From NCBI GenBank assembly GCA_025531455.1, contig JAMYHL010000022.1, forward strand, positions 682,001-746,000: DNA of 64,000 nt. Reading direction: 5' to 3'. The translations under genes and the position numbers were made by a program. Source of the DNA: Apiotrichum sp. Y4204 (taxonomy: Eukaryota > Basidiomycota > Tremellomycetes > Trichosporonales > Trichosporonaceae). The notes under the pieces are model-generated. The model was not told the DNA's origin. It ran no database searches and saw only the letters and a list, made by a program, of their open reading frames with translations. This document shows, in pieces, positions 1 to 10,275 of this stretch (within the stretch, counting starts at the first letter, position 1; every line of letters starts with the position of its first letter).

Positions 1-566
1 GTCTCCGGGTCCGTACCAAGCGAAACAGTCGAAGCGCGAACAAGCGAGCCAATGTAGTTGGGCTGCTGAACACCGCTCTTGGTGTTCCACGAGATGTTGT
101 GCTTGTTGGCGAGGTTGGTAGCAACGACGGTGGTTCCGTTGTTGCCGCCAATACCGACGAGCATCAGACTGTGGGTTAGGAACGAGTTCGGGATCACTTC
201 AGACAAACTCACCCAACACGGCCGACGTCCGACTTGGTGAAGAACTCGAAGGTCCTCTCAGTCTTGGTAACCTTGAGACGGCCATCGGCGTCCTCTGGAG
301 GAATGTCAGCACAAGAGTTGTCTGAAGTGTATCGCACGTGCCACACTGTGGCACTTTCTCTACGCACTGGTCACGTTGGCGCCACGGTCGGTGTAGCGCG
401 ACTTGATGCCACCGTCAACGTAGGTGGTGGCGTCCGAGTCGACCTTGATGAGGCCGCCAGCGGGGGCGCGGCGGGCGCTGGGGTGGACCTTGGACTGGTC
501 AACCGAGCCGTTAGGCAGGGAGAACGAGTCGTGGTGGTCGTTGCTGTGAAGAGCGGTGGGCGACAT
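1..566 (-). CDS. INO1: Myo-inositol-1-phosphate synthase, N-terminal part (cut by window start)
   Basis: Catalyses the NAD-dependent conversion of glucose-6-phosphate to inositol-3-phosphate, the committed step of inositol (and so phosphatidylinositol) synthesis in the cytosol. Three exons are visible on the minus strand: 566-368, 294-213 and 168-<1. Introns are 73 nt (donor GTGCGT) and 44 nt (GTGAGT). The N-terminal segment reads [14 protein letters not shown], then a short beta-rich part, then the family hallmark [12 protein letters not shown] (dinucleotide-binding loop), followed by [19 protein letters not shown] and VRASTVSLG, all diagnostic of Ino1. ATG at 566 is the first in frame; a TATA-like element lies about 45 bp upstream. 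The remaining two thirds of the protein lie left of the window. The identity is recognised family knowledge; the splice sites are read by eye. Confidence 0.95.
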
Positions 567-3396
567 AATTGATTATCTGGTCCGGGGGAAGAGTGAAGAA
601 TTTACTGTGATATAAGAGTGGGCGCGGCGGTGTGCTTGATGCCGCTGGAACTGTTAGCGAACGAGACAGACGTGAGGCTGGGGGAAGGAGGTGACGCTGG
701 CGATAACACCTATTGCTCCTCTCCTTCCCCCAAGATCACACGTACCGGAACAGGTTGTGAGCGCTGCAAAGAGAGTTCGAGAACATAAACTCGAGTTGAT
801 AGATGGGGGGGCGCTAAGCGCAAAGTATGTAGCGATGTGCGATAAACTGGAGAGTGGGATTGGGGGGGGGTGCTGTTGGAAAGGAAAGAGAGAAAAGAAG
901 GCGACGACGACGGCTTGAAATATTTATACAATTGCTGCTAGACTGCCCAGCTTGCCCAGTGTCTTGGCTGGCTGGCTGACCTGGCTGGCGGTGTATGGTA
1001 TGGCAGTGCAGTGCTGGCATGCTGTCAGGTAGGTGGCCAGGCGGGGCAGCACGGGAAAGCGGGGGTGTGTGTACACGGGGCAACACGGCGCACGGGCGCT
1101 CTGGCTGACAACCACAATCGACCCACCTACTGTACTACTGTCCTCTGCTCTTGTGCCTTATCCATAACATACCCCTCGGCCGCCACCCACCATAGCCGGG
1201 ATAGCCCACACCACCAGCGGATCTGTCGTGTCTTCCTTCCCCCTTGGTACCCCATACCTGGAAATTATGGCTTCTGGCTCACTCTAAAAAATCAATCGCC
1301 AGAGTGGATCACACAACTGCTTCCTAGGGGCCAGGATAGGGAACGCGAACGCGTCGGGCAGTATGCACGTTGCACCCCACCTGCTGACTGCCACTGCCAC
1401 TGGCCGCATTGCCATCGATTGCAGTGCTGACAATCCCCACCGCAGTCTTATCTCCGTCTGATCTCGGTTTTGCGTCGGAGGAGACGATGAGAAGCGGGGT
1501 ACGCGGCCCCCGCTGGCCGCGCAGCTCACCAGGTCTTCCACCTCACTGGCTGCCAAGCCACTGGCGGTGGTAGGAGGATTATTACCCTGGATAGAGGGGC
1601 GACGCGGGTCGATTCGGCCGCCGTCAGACTGAATGTATCAAGTACACGCGGAATCAAACCGGCTTCTCCAAGGGCCCTAGGGCCAACAGGGCGTTTTAGG
1701 GCGACTGTTCCAGCTTCCCGGACTGGAAATCTTTCTTCGCCACCCCCCAATGAATCAGTGGCAAGTGATGTCTTCCAGCGAGCATCGGTCTTCCCGACCT
1801 GCAAAATTGTCTAGGTGCCAGAGGAGTCGGGCACGCGACCAGGCCACTATGAAGCTGGCCGCCTCGGACCGTCGACCGAGCCAGTGATCTCCCGCCCACC
1901 CTCACCATAGCGGCGGAATGTGCAGCACCTTGGATGCCGTAACGAGACACAAGATAGGGTGCAGGAATGGAAAACCTATCTTGTTCCAGCCGGTCGTGTG
2001 TGTATGCGCCATTCGAATCACCTCGACGCTCACAGCTTCCTCCACTCTACCCGGAAATACCAACACCTAAAGACCTAACACTTCGCGACCATGCGGCGCG
2101 ATTCTGTAACCGCCACAAAGTGTCACGATAATGGGCTGCCTTCTCAACGCTGACTGATACTGATGACTGACCCATCCAAGCTGAGACGCGCTGACCCTGT
2201 GGCTTGCCGGGCAGGGGCCGACAGCTGACCGGGCGATCGTGGCCTCCGATGACTGGTGCAGACGTGGGGACGTGGAGACGTGGAGCTTGTCCGGAGCTCC
2301 GGAAGCTATGGGACACCGGATGTTTTGCCTGTACTCCAGGGCAGAGCGCTGTGGCCCGGAGATCGCTGAACAGGACGTTTGGTTCAGACCAGCCAAAGCT
2401 TCTGGCACGTGCACAAACCCACCCTAGCTCTGGAAACTCCGATGTCTTGGTACGCTCCGTTTCAACGGTCTTGCCATACCACCGCCCCATCACGTCCCCA
2501 TTGGGAAGCTGGAAGATGCCCGAATCACAGCCTCCAGAAATCACCACATGTTGCCAGGTCGCGCTCGGGCGCTGTCTGGGGGACGTGCACGGAAGTCGGT
2601 GACGGGTAATGACCGACGTTGGATTGGTAAGATCATCACCATCGGGCAGCGGCGGTTGCAGACAGTGTGCTGCTGGAAGCCTTGGGATCTTGGGATCATC
2701 CAGACGAACCGCAGGAACAATCTTCGGGCCACCTTGGGAGCAGGGAAGTGCGTCCCGGACGGTGCAGACATGTTCGCATTGTTCGTCGGTATCAAGTGTC
2801 AGCATGTCAGCGGCGTGATTCCACATTACACATCTGCCGTGCATCGTGCATCGTGGGCTATCGTGCATGTCGTGGGTGCCACGCCCCATCCGCATGGCCT
2901 CGAGACCTCAGAGCGCGCGAGCGCTGACGGCATCATGACGATGGAGGACGGAAGTGTCCAGGATCGCAGCTCGCAGGTCCGGTCGTTATGGACACTCATG
3001 TCGATCAATTATGACGCCCATTCATTCACGTTCACCAGTTTCTGGGATCCCGTTGACAACCGACATCTCTCACATATGAGTTACAAACCAGATTGACCAC
3101 TCTTAAGTATATCCGCGCGTTTTAATACTCTCACCGCGAGGAGTGTCTCTCCCTGCGTCTACGTTTGATGATATCAGCATGCTGCCATCGAGAGCAGACC
3201 TACCATAGCACCGCCGACCATCACAACTTGACGAAAACGAGAACCTCCATCTGAAGCTCTGCCCCAATCTCAGCCCTTTCGCCGCCTTCCCACTTCACAG
3301 CCTCGAATCCACGCCCACAGCTTGCCTGAGCATCTCGCCTGTCGGTCTTTCTCAACCCCCGCCACGCTACAGATCCTCCGAATCGGAGTTCCGTCG
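567..3396. other. Intergenic region between INO1 and tRNA-Pro
   Basis: About 2.8 kb without a gene I can support. The first few hundred bases should be the INO1 promoter and 5' leader. Longer open frames are present at 1011-1430 (+), 2047-2895 (-) and 2548-3096 (+). Their translations have no recognisable domain and overlap each other on both strands, as expected for GC-rich noncoding DNA. Confidence 0.5.
611..617 (-). promoter_or_regulatory. TATA-like element of INO1
   Basis: On the minus strand the sequence reads CTTATATCAC about 45 nt before the INO1 start codon at 566. TATA-like elements sit 40-50 nt before the start codon of two other genes in this window (polyol dehydrogenase and lipocalin), which supports the reading. 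I saw no clear inositol-responsive E-box copy near it. Confidence 0.4.
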
Positions 3397-3489
3397 GCTC
3401 TTGTGGTGTAGTGGCTATCATACTCTCTTAGGGTTGCGGAACGCATCTTAAGTTGGGAGTGGTCCTCGGTTCAAATCCGGGCAAGGGCC
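3397..3489 (+). tRNA. tRNA-Pro(AGG) with a 20-nt intron
   Basis: The full cloverleaf can be folded by hand. The acceptor stem GCTCTTG (3397-3403) pairs with CAAGGGC (3482-3488), with discriminator C at 3489. The D arm has the A-box-like GGTGTAGTGGCTATC. The anticodon stem CTCTC (3423-3427) pairs with GGGAG (3455-3459). The loop is TTAGGG|T with anticodon AGG at 3430-3432, reading CCU (Pro). The T arm CTCGG-TTCAAAT-CCGGG occupies 3465-3481. A 20-nt intron (3434-3453) sits in the canonical place, one base 3' of the anticodon. The variable loop is short, which rules out Leu and Ser. A run of five T follows four bases downstream. Confidence 0.93.
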
Positions 3490-4146
3490 TGCTTTTTCGA
3501 TGCGGGGAGAGTGGGAGGCGACGGGGAGGGCCGGCGCGAAGGTCAGAAGAGGCCGAAGGAGAAGAGACAGTGGTACCCGAAGAGCAAACAAAGTGCAAGA
3601 GGTTCAGAGAGTGGAGGAGTTCAAAGATGCTATCCTATGAGTTGTGTCCCTGCCGGGCGCCGCTGTACACCGAACGCGCGCCCCTAAGGTTGTCGAAGCA
3701 CCTAACATACTTCGCTGTGAGTACTGTAATCCCCCGAGGGATAGAAAATGCTGCGTCCTCGCAGGAAGTCGGAACCACGGTTTGAGAAGGGGAGGACAGG
3801 TGGTGAGAGGTTTAAGGAGCTAGACCTCCTTGCACATGTATAGTACGAGAGTCAACAAACCGACACTCTCATATAATTTCCATTTCATGCTTATCCATAG
3901 AGAAGAAACACTCGCGAGAATGTCGTTGAGTTTGAGTGCAAAAACAGATCGAAGTGTTGCAGTGCGCGATGCTGGGCTTTCAAACATCCTCATCACAGCC
4001 CAACGTGCCATGTGGGGCCCCGCGAACGCGTGAACGTCACTCCGAACACACCAGCCCGGGCATATCCGATATCCGAATCCCATCACAGACATAAGAACAG
4101 ACGAACCAGCGCAACAGCCACCACTTCTTCCATTCACATCTCCACA
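3490..4146. other. Intergenic region between tRNA-Pro and the MBL-fold gene
   Basis: Apart from the tRNA terminator I see no feature. The part nearest 4146 should be the promoter and 5' leader of the MBL-fold hydrolase. The weak open frames on both strands have no recognisable content. Confidence 0.5.
3493..3497 (+). terminator. RNA polymerase III T-run terminator of tRNA-Pro
   Basis: Five consecutive T residues begin four bases after the discriminator base of the tRNA gene, the usual place for a Pol III terminator. Confidence 0.75.
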
Positions 4147-5500
4147 ATGAAGCTGACGCGCGTCGACAAGCTCGAGTTTCTGGTCCTCGTCGATAACAGT
4201 GAGTCCCACCAAGCCGCTCTATTCCGCCGGATTGAGCTTGTAACCACGACGGAGGTCTGACACCAGACATCGAGCGCCTCCAGAAGCTGCCCCCGGGGTT
4301 TGTGCACGAGCTCCCGCAACACATCTTCGCGCCGCATGCGGAGAAGGATGCGCTCACTGGGCTTCCGATCACGAAGTTTGACGAGTTTTGCTGCGGCGCG
4401 CATGGGCTGAGTATCCTGCTCGTGAGTTGAGTGGAATGCGGCGTTTGATGAGTTAAGGTCGCGGCCGAGCTGGGCCACTCTCCGCGTTCACAGCTCGAGC
4501 GGCGTCTTGGAAGCCTCAATGCCACTTTCACATTATACGCGACGTGAAGAACCACGCTGACTCTAGACAACCACGATCGGTGACAAGTCATACCGTGTTC
4601 TCTTCGACTCTGGACCCGAACCGTTGTCAATCGACCGCAATGTCAAGGCAATGCGCACAGACCTGACAAAGCTGGACGCCATGGTCCTCTCGCACTGGCA
4701 CCGCGATCGTGAGCCCGAGTAGAATCTCAGTGCTGACTGCAGACTCTGGAGGGATTGTGCGTGCTCTCGAGATGCGCCAGGAACAGGCCGCGGCGGCTGG
4801 CACCCCGCTTCCTCCACTACGTGTCGACCTGCATCCCGACCGGCCGATCCGTCGCGGTCTTGCCCCTCCACCAAAGTACATTCCCATCACGAACTGGGGC
4901 CCCGATCCAACGTTTGAGGAGATTGCGGCGGCGAACGGTACAGCCGATCTTCACCCCGAGGCGCACGAAATTCTCGGGAACGATGGGAGCTCGACTGGCG
5001 TTTTCGTTTCTGGAGAAATCCCCCGCGTGCACCCGTACGAGCGGGGTCTGCGCGGCGCAGTGACATGGATGGAGGAGGACGGCAAAGGCGAGTGGATCAC
5101 GGACGAGCAGCTTCTGGACGAGCGGTACGTCGCGGTCGACGTGCGCGGCAAGGGCCTCATTCTCTTTTCGGCGTGCAGCCATGCGGGAATTTGTAATGTC
5201 ATCTCGGACGCGGTTGCGCGGTACGACCGGCCGGTACACATGGTGGTTGGGGGGCTCCACCTCGTCCCCATCGACGTGCAGCCTGTCAAGGAGACGGTCG
5301 ACTTTCTGTCGCGTCGCGTCCAGCCGCGCCCGGACTGGATCCTCCCCCTCCACTGCACGGGCGTGGCACCGCGCGCGTCGCTTGTGCATGCGTTTGGGGA
5401 GAAGTGTATCCCGGCCGGCACGGGGATGAAGGTTATTGTCGACGGGGACGAGGCGCGGGACGCGGAGCTTGATAACCTCGAGATTAACATTATCGCCTGA
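4147..5500 (+). CDS. Metallo-beta-lactamase-fold hydrolase, dihydropterin-phosphate-synthase-like subfamily
   Basis: Exons 4147-4198, 4267-4421, 4567-4708 and 4743-5500 give 368 residues. Metal ligands of the MBL fold are visible: HWHRDH at residues 112-117 (HxHxDH, the last His codon split by the 34-nt third intron), CSHAGICN further on, and VGGLHL for the late His. The CSHAGIxN plus GGxHL pair is typical of the bacterial/archaeal group named after 7,8-dihydropterin-6-methyl-4-(beta-ribofuranosyl)-aminobenzene-5'-phosphate synthase (COG1237). Fungal members have no settled substrate, so I leave the reaction open; a hydrolase or oxidoreductase with a dinuclear metal centre is a fair expectation. 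No signal peptide or membrane segment is seen, so it is probably cytosolic. It ends 89 bp from the convergent dehydrogenase gene. Confidence 0.85.
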
Positions 5501-5589
5501 GGCATGATGGGGTATACATAGGGGATGCAACCACTCAGAAGCGTAGATCCAAAGCAGATTGACATGCAGACCAGACTAACTGCCGGCCA

Positions 5590-6860
5590 TTACACCTCCT
5601 GATTCCTGATAATGACCTTAATCTGCTCTCCACCAGCCACAGCCTCGAACGCCTCCTGGCTCTTGCTGAGGGGGAGCACGAGCGTGATGAGCTGCTTGAG
5701 ATCCACCACGCCGCGTCGCAGCATGTCAAGCGCCTGGGGGAAGCACTGTGCAGTGTACCGCGTAATGCCGCGCACGTCGAGTTCCTTGTTCGTGACAGCG
5801 AGGGTGGGGAACGCGTGCGTCTGGTGGTGCCCCAGTCCAACCGCGAGGTCTGCAATCAGAACAGCCAGCATTTCAAACTCACAGATACCACCCTGCCGGG
5901 CAATCGCAACACCGAGCATGCCCGCGTCCTCGGCGCCGCTCGCCTCGATCACGCGGTCGACGCCGTCGGCTTCCAGCCCCGCGCGCGCCAGGTACTCCGC
6001 CGCGCGGACCTTGGCCGCCTCAAACTTGATATCGCCCGGGGGCACGTCTTCCTGTACGTGACCATTCGCTTTCCCCGTCGGCAGCTCATCAACAAGGAAC
6101 ACGTTGTCAAATATCGGCCGCCCGGTCATTGGCGACAGATACTTCTCGGCAAAGCGCACACGCTTGGGATTGATATCAAAGCCGATAATCCGACTCGCGC
6201 CATACGCGTACGCGACCGCACCGGCAATCAGTCCGATCGGCCCGCACCCCATAATTGCTATCGTGAGGTTGGCGCGGATATCCGCCCGGACACCAATCTG
6301 CACGCCGACCGCGAGCGGCTGCACCGCCCCGGCCTCATCCCACCCCAGGCTGTCGGGGAGGTGCGGTGCCATGTCCGCCGGCAGTGCGTAGAAGCGCGAG
6401 AGCGAGCCAATTGACCCCGGGGCACCGCAATACTTTTGGTCCGTGCAGATGTTGGAGCGTCCAGCCTTGCAGTTCGCGCACCGCCGACACGGGAGCCCGG
6501 GCTCGACTGGAGTCAGCGCGACTATGTTACTCACTCACCGGCAACACGGTCACCGATTTTGTGTGTCGATACCAGCTCTCCAACGGCAATGACCTCGCCG
6601 ACGCTCTCGTGTCCCATCACTAGCGGCTCAGTGACCGGCCGCCCGCCGACCCCTCCAGCTAGGTAATTGTGCAGGTCGCTCCCGCAGATGCCTGTCGCGA
6701 TCACGCGGACGAGCACCCCGTCGGGCTGCAGGATTGGCATCGGGGTGGGCTGCACGCTTATTTCGCGCTTGCGGAGCAGAACGCATGTCGTATTCGCCGG
6801 GAGCGCGAGTGCGGTCACGTTCTCTGGCTGGGTTTGGGTCTGGAAGTGGAAGTGCGACAT
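5590..6860 (-). CDS. NAD-dependent polyol dehydrogenase (xylitol/sorbitol/L-arabinitol type)
   Basis: Zinc-dependent medium-chain dehydrogenase oxidising a sugar alcohol to its ketose with NAD. Exons on the minus strand are 6860-6539, 6506-5883 and 5849-5590, giving 401 residues. Catalytic zinc ligands are Cys59 in GICGSD and His84 with Glu in GHES. The lobe CRRCANCKAGRSNIC carries four cysteines for the structural zinc. The Rossmann loop GCGPIGLIAG is followed by an Asp in GFDIN, which favours NAD over NADP. Splicing the 32-nt first intron creates DRVAVEPGLPC, the usual family sequence. The 33-nt second intron is in frame without a stop, so the genomic frame stays open through it; removing it gives GGIYLAVGLG, which fits the family better. 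The N terminus is about 20 residues longer than usual. The exact polyol cannot be told from sequence. Confidence 0.92.
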
Positions 6861-6900
6861 TGTGATGATGGGGATGGGCCATGTTGCGGGTTACGGTCTG

Positions 6901-6908
6901 TTTATAAG
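6901..6908 (-). promoter_or_regulatory. TATA box of the polyol dehydrogenase gene
   Basis: Minus-strand CTTATAAA lies about 40 nt upstream of the ATG at 6860. The short distance implies a very short 5' untranslated leader. Confidence 0.5.
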
Positions 6909-7109
6909 ACGTCACCGGGCCGGTGGGGGCCGGAGGTCGGCTTAGGCCGGGCTCGGCAACTAACGGCCTGGCTGTGTGGGAGACACAGGCTGACGAAATG
7001 CACAATGTCTTCACAGCCCGGTTGGTCCGCTGAACAGACAATGATAACAACTTGCATCTATACACGTCTCTACGCAGAGGTCCTGAGAAGCTAGGTTCTA
7101 CTCCTGGCT

Positions 7110-8786
7110 CTACTTGTAGAGCTTCAGGTCAATGTTCAGAGTGCGCTTCTCAGCGACCTTGTCACCACAAGGCTTGCTCTTGGGCTTGCTTTCGGTGTTG
7201 CTCTCGGGCTTGCTCCTCGCAGCGGCGGCGGCACTAACACGCCTATCCCGTCAGCTATTCGTTCCTTGCCAAGATAACTCACTTAACGGTGGCACGCACC
7301 GCGCGGTGGTCACTCCATAGGCCAGTCCAGCCGTTCGAGTCATTGTGGACAAAGTTGTCACTGACGGCGTACTTTGAAAACGCCCACTTGGTCGGCTTGC
7401 CCTGGTCGGTCGTGCCGAGCATGATGAAATCAATGCGGGCCGCCTCGACCGATGGGTCTCCGGGGGGCTTGAAGCCGGTCCAGGTGTTCTTGGGGCCGTA
7501 CGGGCACGACTGCGCGTTGCACGTGTCCTGGCCGCGGGTAACTAGCTGGGTGTAGGCATCCTGGAAGGCAAAGGCGGAACCGTCAATGGGCTTTGTCGAG
7601 ACAATGTTCTTATAGCCATCCTCATTGTCAGGAGAGTCTCAGAGTTAGCCGCTGCACTACACTCTGGCCCAGCACAGGACTCACTGAAATCGCCGAAAAG
7701 CAGCACAGGCGAGCCGGTCACCTTGCCCTCAACCTTAACGATCCACTTGTGGATCTCCTTGCGAATGAGCAGACTGCTCTCCGCCCGCGCCTGAACACCC
7801 CTGTCGTCGTAGTGTGTGCATACGGCATGCACATATCCGCCCGCCTTGTCCTTGAGGCTGAGGATGGTTGCGATGCGAACTTGTCCCTGGATGTCAGCCC
7901 CGTATCTATAGGCCCCCACGAGAGACGTGGCCAGAGCCCATGGCCCGATGCTGCGTCACCGCAACGTCTATGACTCACCGCATCCCAAGGCGGGTGCTCG
8001 CCAGGCTTTGTAGTGTCTGGGGCCAGCCAAATGGTCTTCGAGTCGACCATGTCGAATCGGGTCTGGTCGAAGAAAATGGGGCTGTACTCGCCGGCCTTCT
8101 TTCCGTCATTACGTCCGACACCGTAGCTCTTGTAGTTTGACCCAAGGAGTTTCTCCAGGTCGAGCATCTGGTTGTGCAGTACCTCCTGCTCTGTTAGTTG
8201 TTTGTCGCTGCGCGAGGGGAGCTCGACACCCTTTGTGACGCGCCCTGGTCACAGGTCAAGCTTAACCAGACCCATACGCTGGGAGTCACCGGCACATACC
8301 TGGAAGCCGATGATATCGAGGTGTCCCCCACTCAGGAGCTGGTCCACAAGACGACTACGGCGCACCGCCCACGGCTGCTCGTCGTACGCATTCGCCGGCG
8401 GCTGCTTCGGGGTGATGGCGCCAGTCTTCGGGATGGGAACGGGATTAGCCGCCTGACCATCATAGCGTCTGCATGTCAGCTTGTCACGGGCAGAACGGTG
8501 TAACGGTGTAGACTTGGGGCAGAACAGAAAGGCATCAGGATTACGAGTAATGAACCTGTTCCAAACCCTGGGTTGCCACCGCACCCATCGCTCGTGCCGC
8601 TTGTCCAAGCACGACTCACACATTCACTGTCGCGACGTTGATTGGCTTTTGCGGCCCATCGGCTGTTGCTGCAGCTGCGTTCACGGCTGGAGCTGCCATT
8701 GCGAGTGGGACATGGAGGAGAACGAGGAAGAGGAATGAGAGTGACGCTGTGAAGGACGTGTGTTGGCTGCGGAGTGAGCCGAACAT
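7110..8786 (-). CDS. Secreted endonuclease/exonuclease/phosphatase-family protein
   Basis: Six exons on the minus strand (8786-8620, 8468-8300, 8185-7979, 7886-7685, 7637-7283, 7242-7110) encode 410 residues. I chose the ATG at 8786 because it adds a signal peptide (hydrophobic core SFLFLVLLHVPLAMA, residues about 17-31); the next ATG at 8699 would lose it. The DNase I-like fold is shown by VATVNVRYD at the start, HYDDRGVQAR in the middle, GDFNSP at about residue 247 (catalytic Asp and Asn) and SDHRAV at about 357 (the Asp-His pair). The closest class is the fungal extracellular EEP group that resembles DNase I and sphingomyelinase; the substrate is unknown. The C-terminal 45 residues are a Lys/Ser/Pro/Glu-rich tail with repeated SKP units. 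The acceptor before exon 5 is GAG, an unusual but frame-supported choice. Confidence 0.88.
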
Positions 8787-8916
8787 GATCGGCACGTGAT
8801 GACGATATCAGTCTGGGAAGTTGGATCAACACAGCGGTGTGGCAGTCTGATGGTTGCGGAGATACACTGTCGACGATGGGAGGGGGTTGGGACTGTTCTT
8901 CTTCGAATGCATGTGA

Positions 8917-8924
8917 TTTATATA
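8917..8924 (-). promoter_or_regulatory. TATA box candidate of the secreted EEP-family gene
   Basis: Minus-strand TATATAAA lies about 130 nt upstream of the ATG at 8786. This is farther than in the neighbouring genes but compatible with a leader of about 100 nt. Confidence 0.35.
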
Positions 8925-10055
8925 CAGTCGAAGCGACTTTGGGCACGGGACGCTGCATGCTCGGTGCGTTTCCCTACGCTCCAGACGGAGGGGATCGCGA
9001 GGGATCGAGATTAACGGATGGAGAGAATTGTCGAGATGGTGGCTGACCTGGCTTGCCTGGCCAGAGGCCTGGAATCGGACGGTACGGAGGGTGCCACTAG
9101 TCTCCACATGTGCGCGGGAAGGTTGCCACCGCCTCTTGACTCCTTCCGCTTAACCGAGCCCCGGGGGGAGGGGACACCTTACCCACGCATTCGTGTACAA
9201 GGTCCGCACAGTAGGCCCTCTAACAATGTCGTCGTCGCTGTGTTTGTCGTCGCTTCGGGTGTGTTTCAGGACAAGGTTGAAGTCGGGGCGGTGCCATGAT
9301 GGCATATTTGCCCTCCGCCATCAAGAGTCTGGAAGGCTCCGGGAGGGCGTGAAACCGGAACCCCTCAACCGCAAAGGCACTTCTATACAGCCTACGCGAA
9401 TGGCTATTCTTGAGTCAGATCGTTGCCATTCCTAACTTTATGGTCATCGGAGATGTCTTCGGGAACAGTGGGAAGGAGACTACTGCGGGTGCCGGAGAGA
9501 GCGCTTGTCAACAAAACCTGTGTTCACCGAGGAAGAGTGGCTTTGAACCTGCAGCTGTGGGAGAGAGGATCACGCAATGTCGGCCTGTCTGAGCTTCCGA
9601 GATGTCAATGATCTGGAGATCTGGAGGGATCGATTGCCATGTGCCATGCTTCAACTCGGTACGTCCGGTAAGTCAGTACTCGGTGTCACGATCTCACGAG
9701 ATCACGATCCAGTCCAATTGTCACGCAGGTGCGCCGACAGACGACTGAACGGTACCCCCCAGAACTAAGATACTCAACAAACTCCCCTGTACCACCTGCG
9801 TGGCTGTGTTCGGGATCTTTCAAAGTTTCATGCACAAAGCACCGCCATGTTCACCTGAATGCGATCCTTACACATGCAGATTACGTAGGGGGTAAAGCAT
9901 GGAGCATGCTGTCCAGTGTAGTAGTTGTACAGTTGTTCTATAGTCATTGTTGTACGTAGCCGCGCTGCACTTGCTGGCCATGGTTGCTGCATGCTAGATA
10001 TGCTAGGCCCCCAGGACCCACTCACGCGAGTTCGCAAATATCAATGATGTCACGT

Positions 10056-10061
10056 CACGTG
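10056..10061. promoter_or_regulatory. CACGTG E-box upstream of the arginine methyltransferase gene
   Basis: The palindrome CACGTG sits in the context TCACGTCACGTGATT, about 215 bp before the start codon at 10276. bHLH factors such as Cbf1 or SREBP homologues bind this core; which factor acts here is unknown. Confidence 0.35.
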
Positions 10062-10275
10062 ATTAACCCTTTGTGCACCCTCTTCATCTCCCTTTATGTC
10101 GTTGGCCAGAACGGGTGGTCGGTCGGTTCTTTTGCGTCAGTTTGCCAGGACGGTGCAGTGCAGTGCAACCCCCCTCATCCCGCGCGGCACTCGAGGTAAT
10201 CAAAGTGCTTCTTGTTCAACTCCCAACCCTACTCGCTTTGCAACCATCACTGCGCGCGGTCAGCGAACGCTCAAC

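Larger units (their letters stand above)
8787..10275. other. Divergent intergenic region between the EEP gene and the methyltransferase gene
   Basis: About 1.5 kb shared by two divergent genes, so it holds both promoters. It contains a TATA element for the left gene and CACGTG E-boxes at 8793-8798 and 10056-10061. No open frame has recognisable content. Confidence 0.5.

Noticed and set aside
2047..2895. 282-codon minus-strand open frame upstream of the tRNA
   Set aside because: Low-complexity-free but featureless translation with overlapping frames on the other strand; no splice-flanked extension or domain.
8699..8699. Downstream ATG as start of the secreted EEP-family protein
   Set aside because: Starting here would remove a clear signal peptide encoded from the ATG at 8786 in the same frame.
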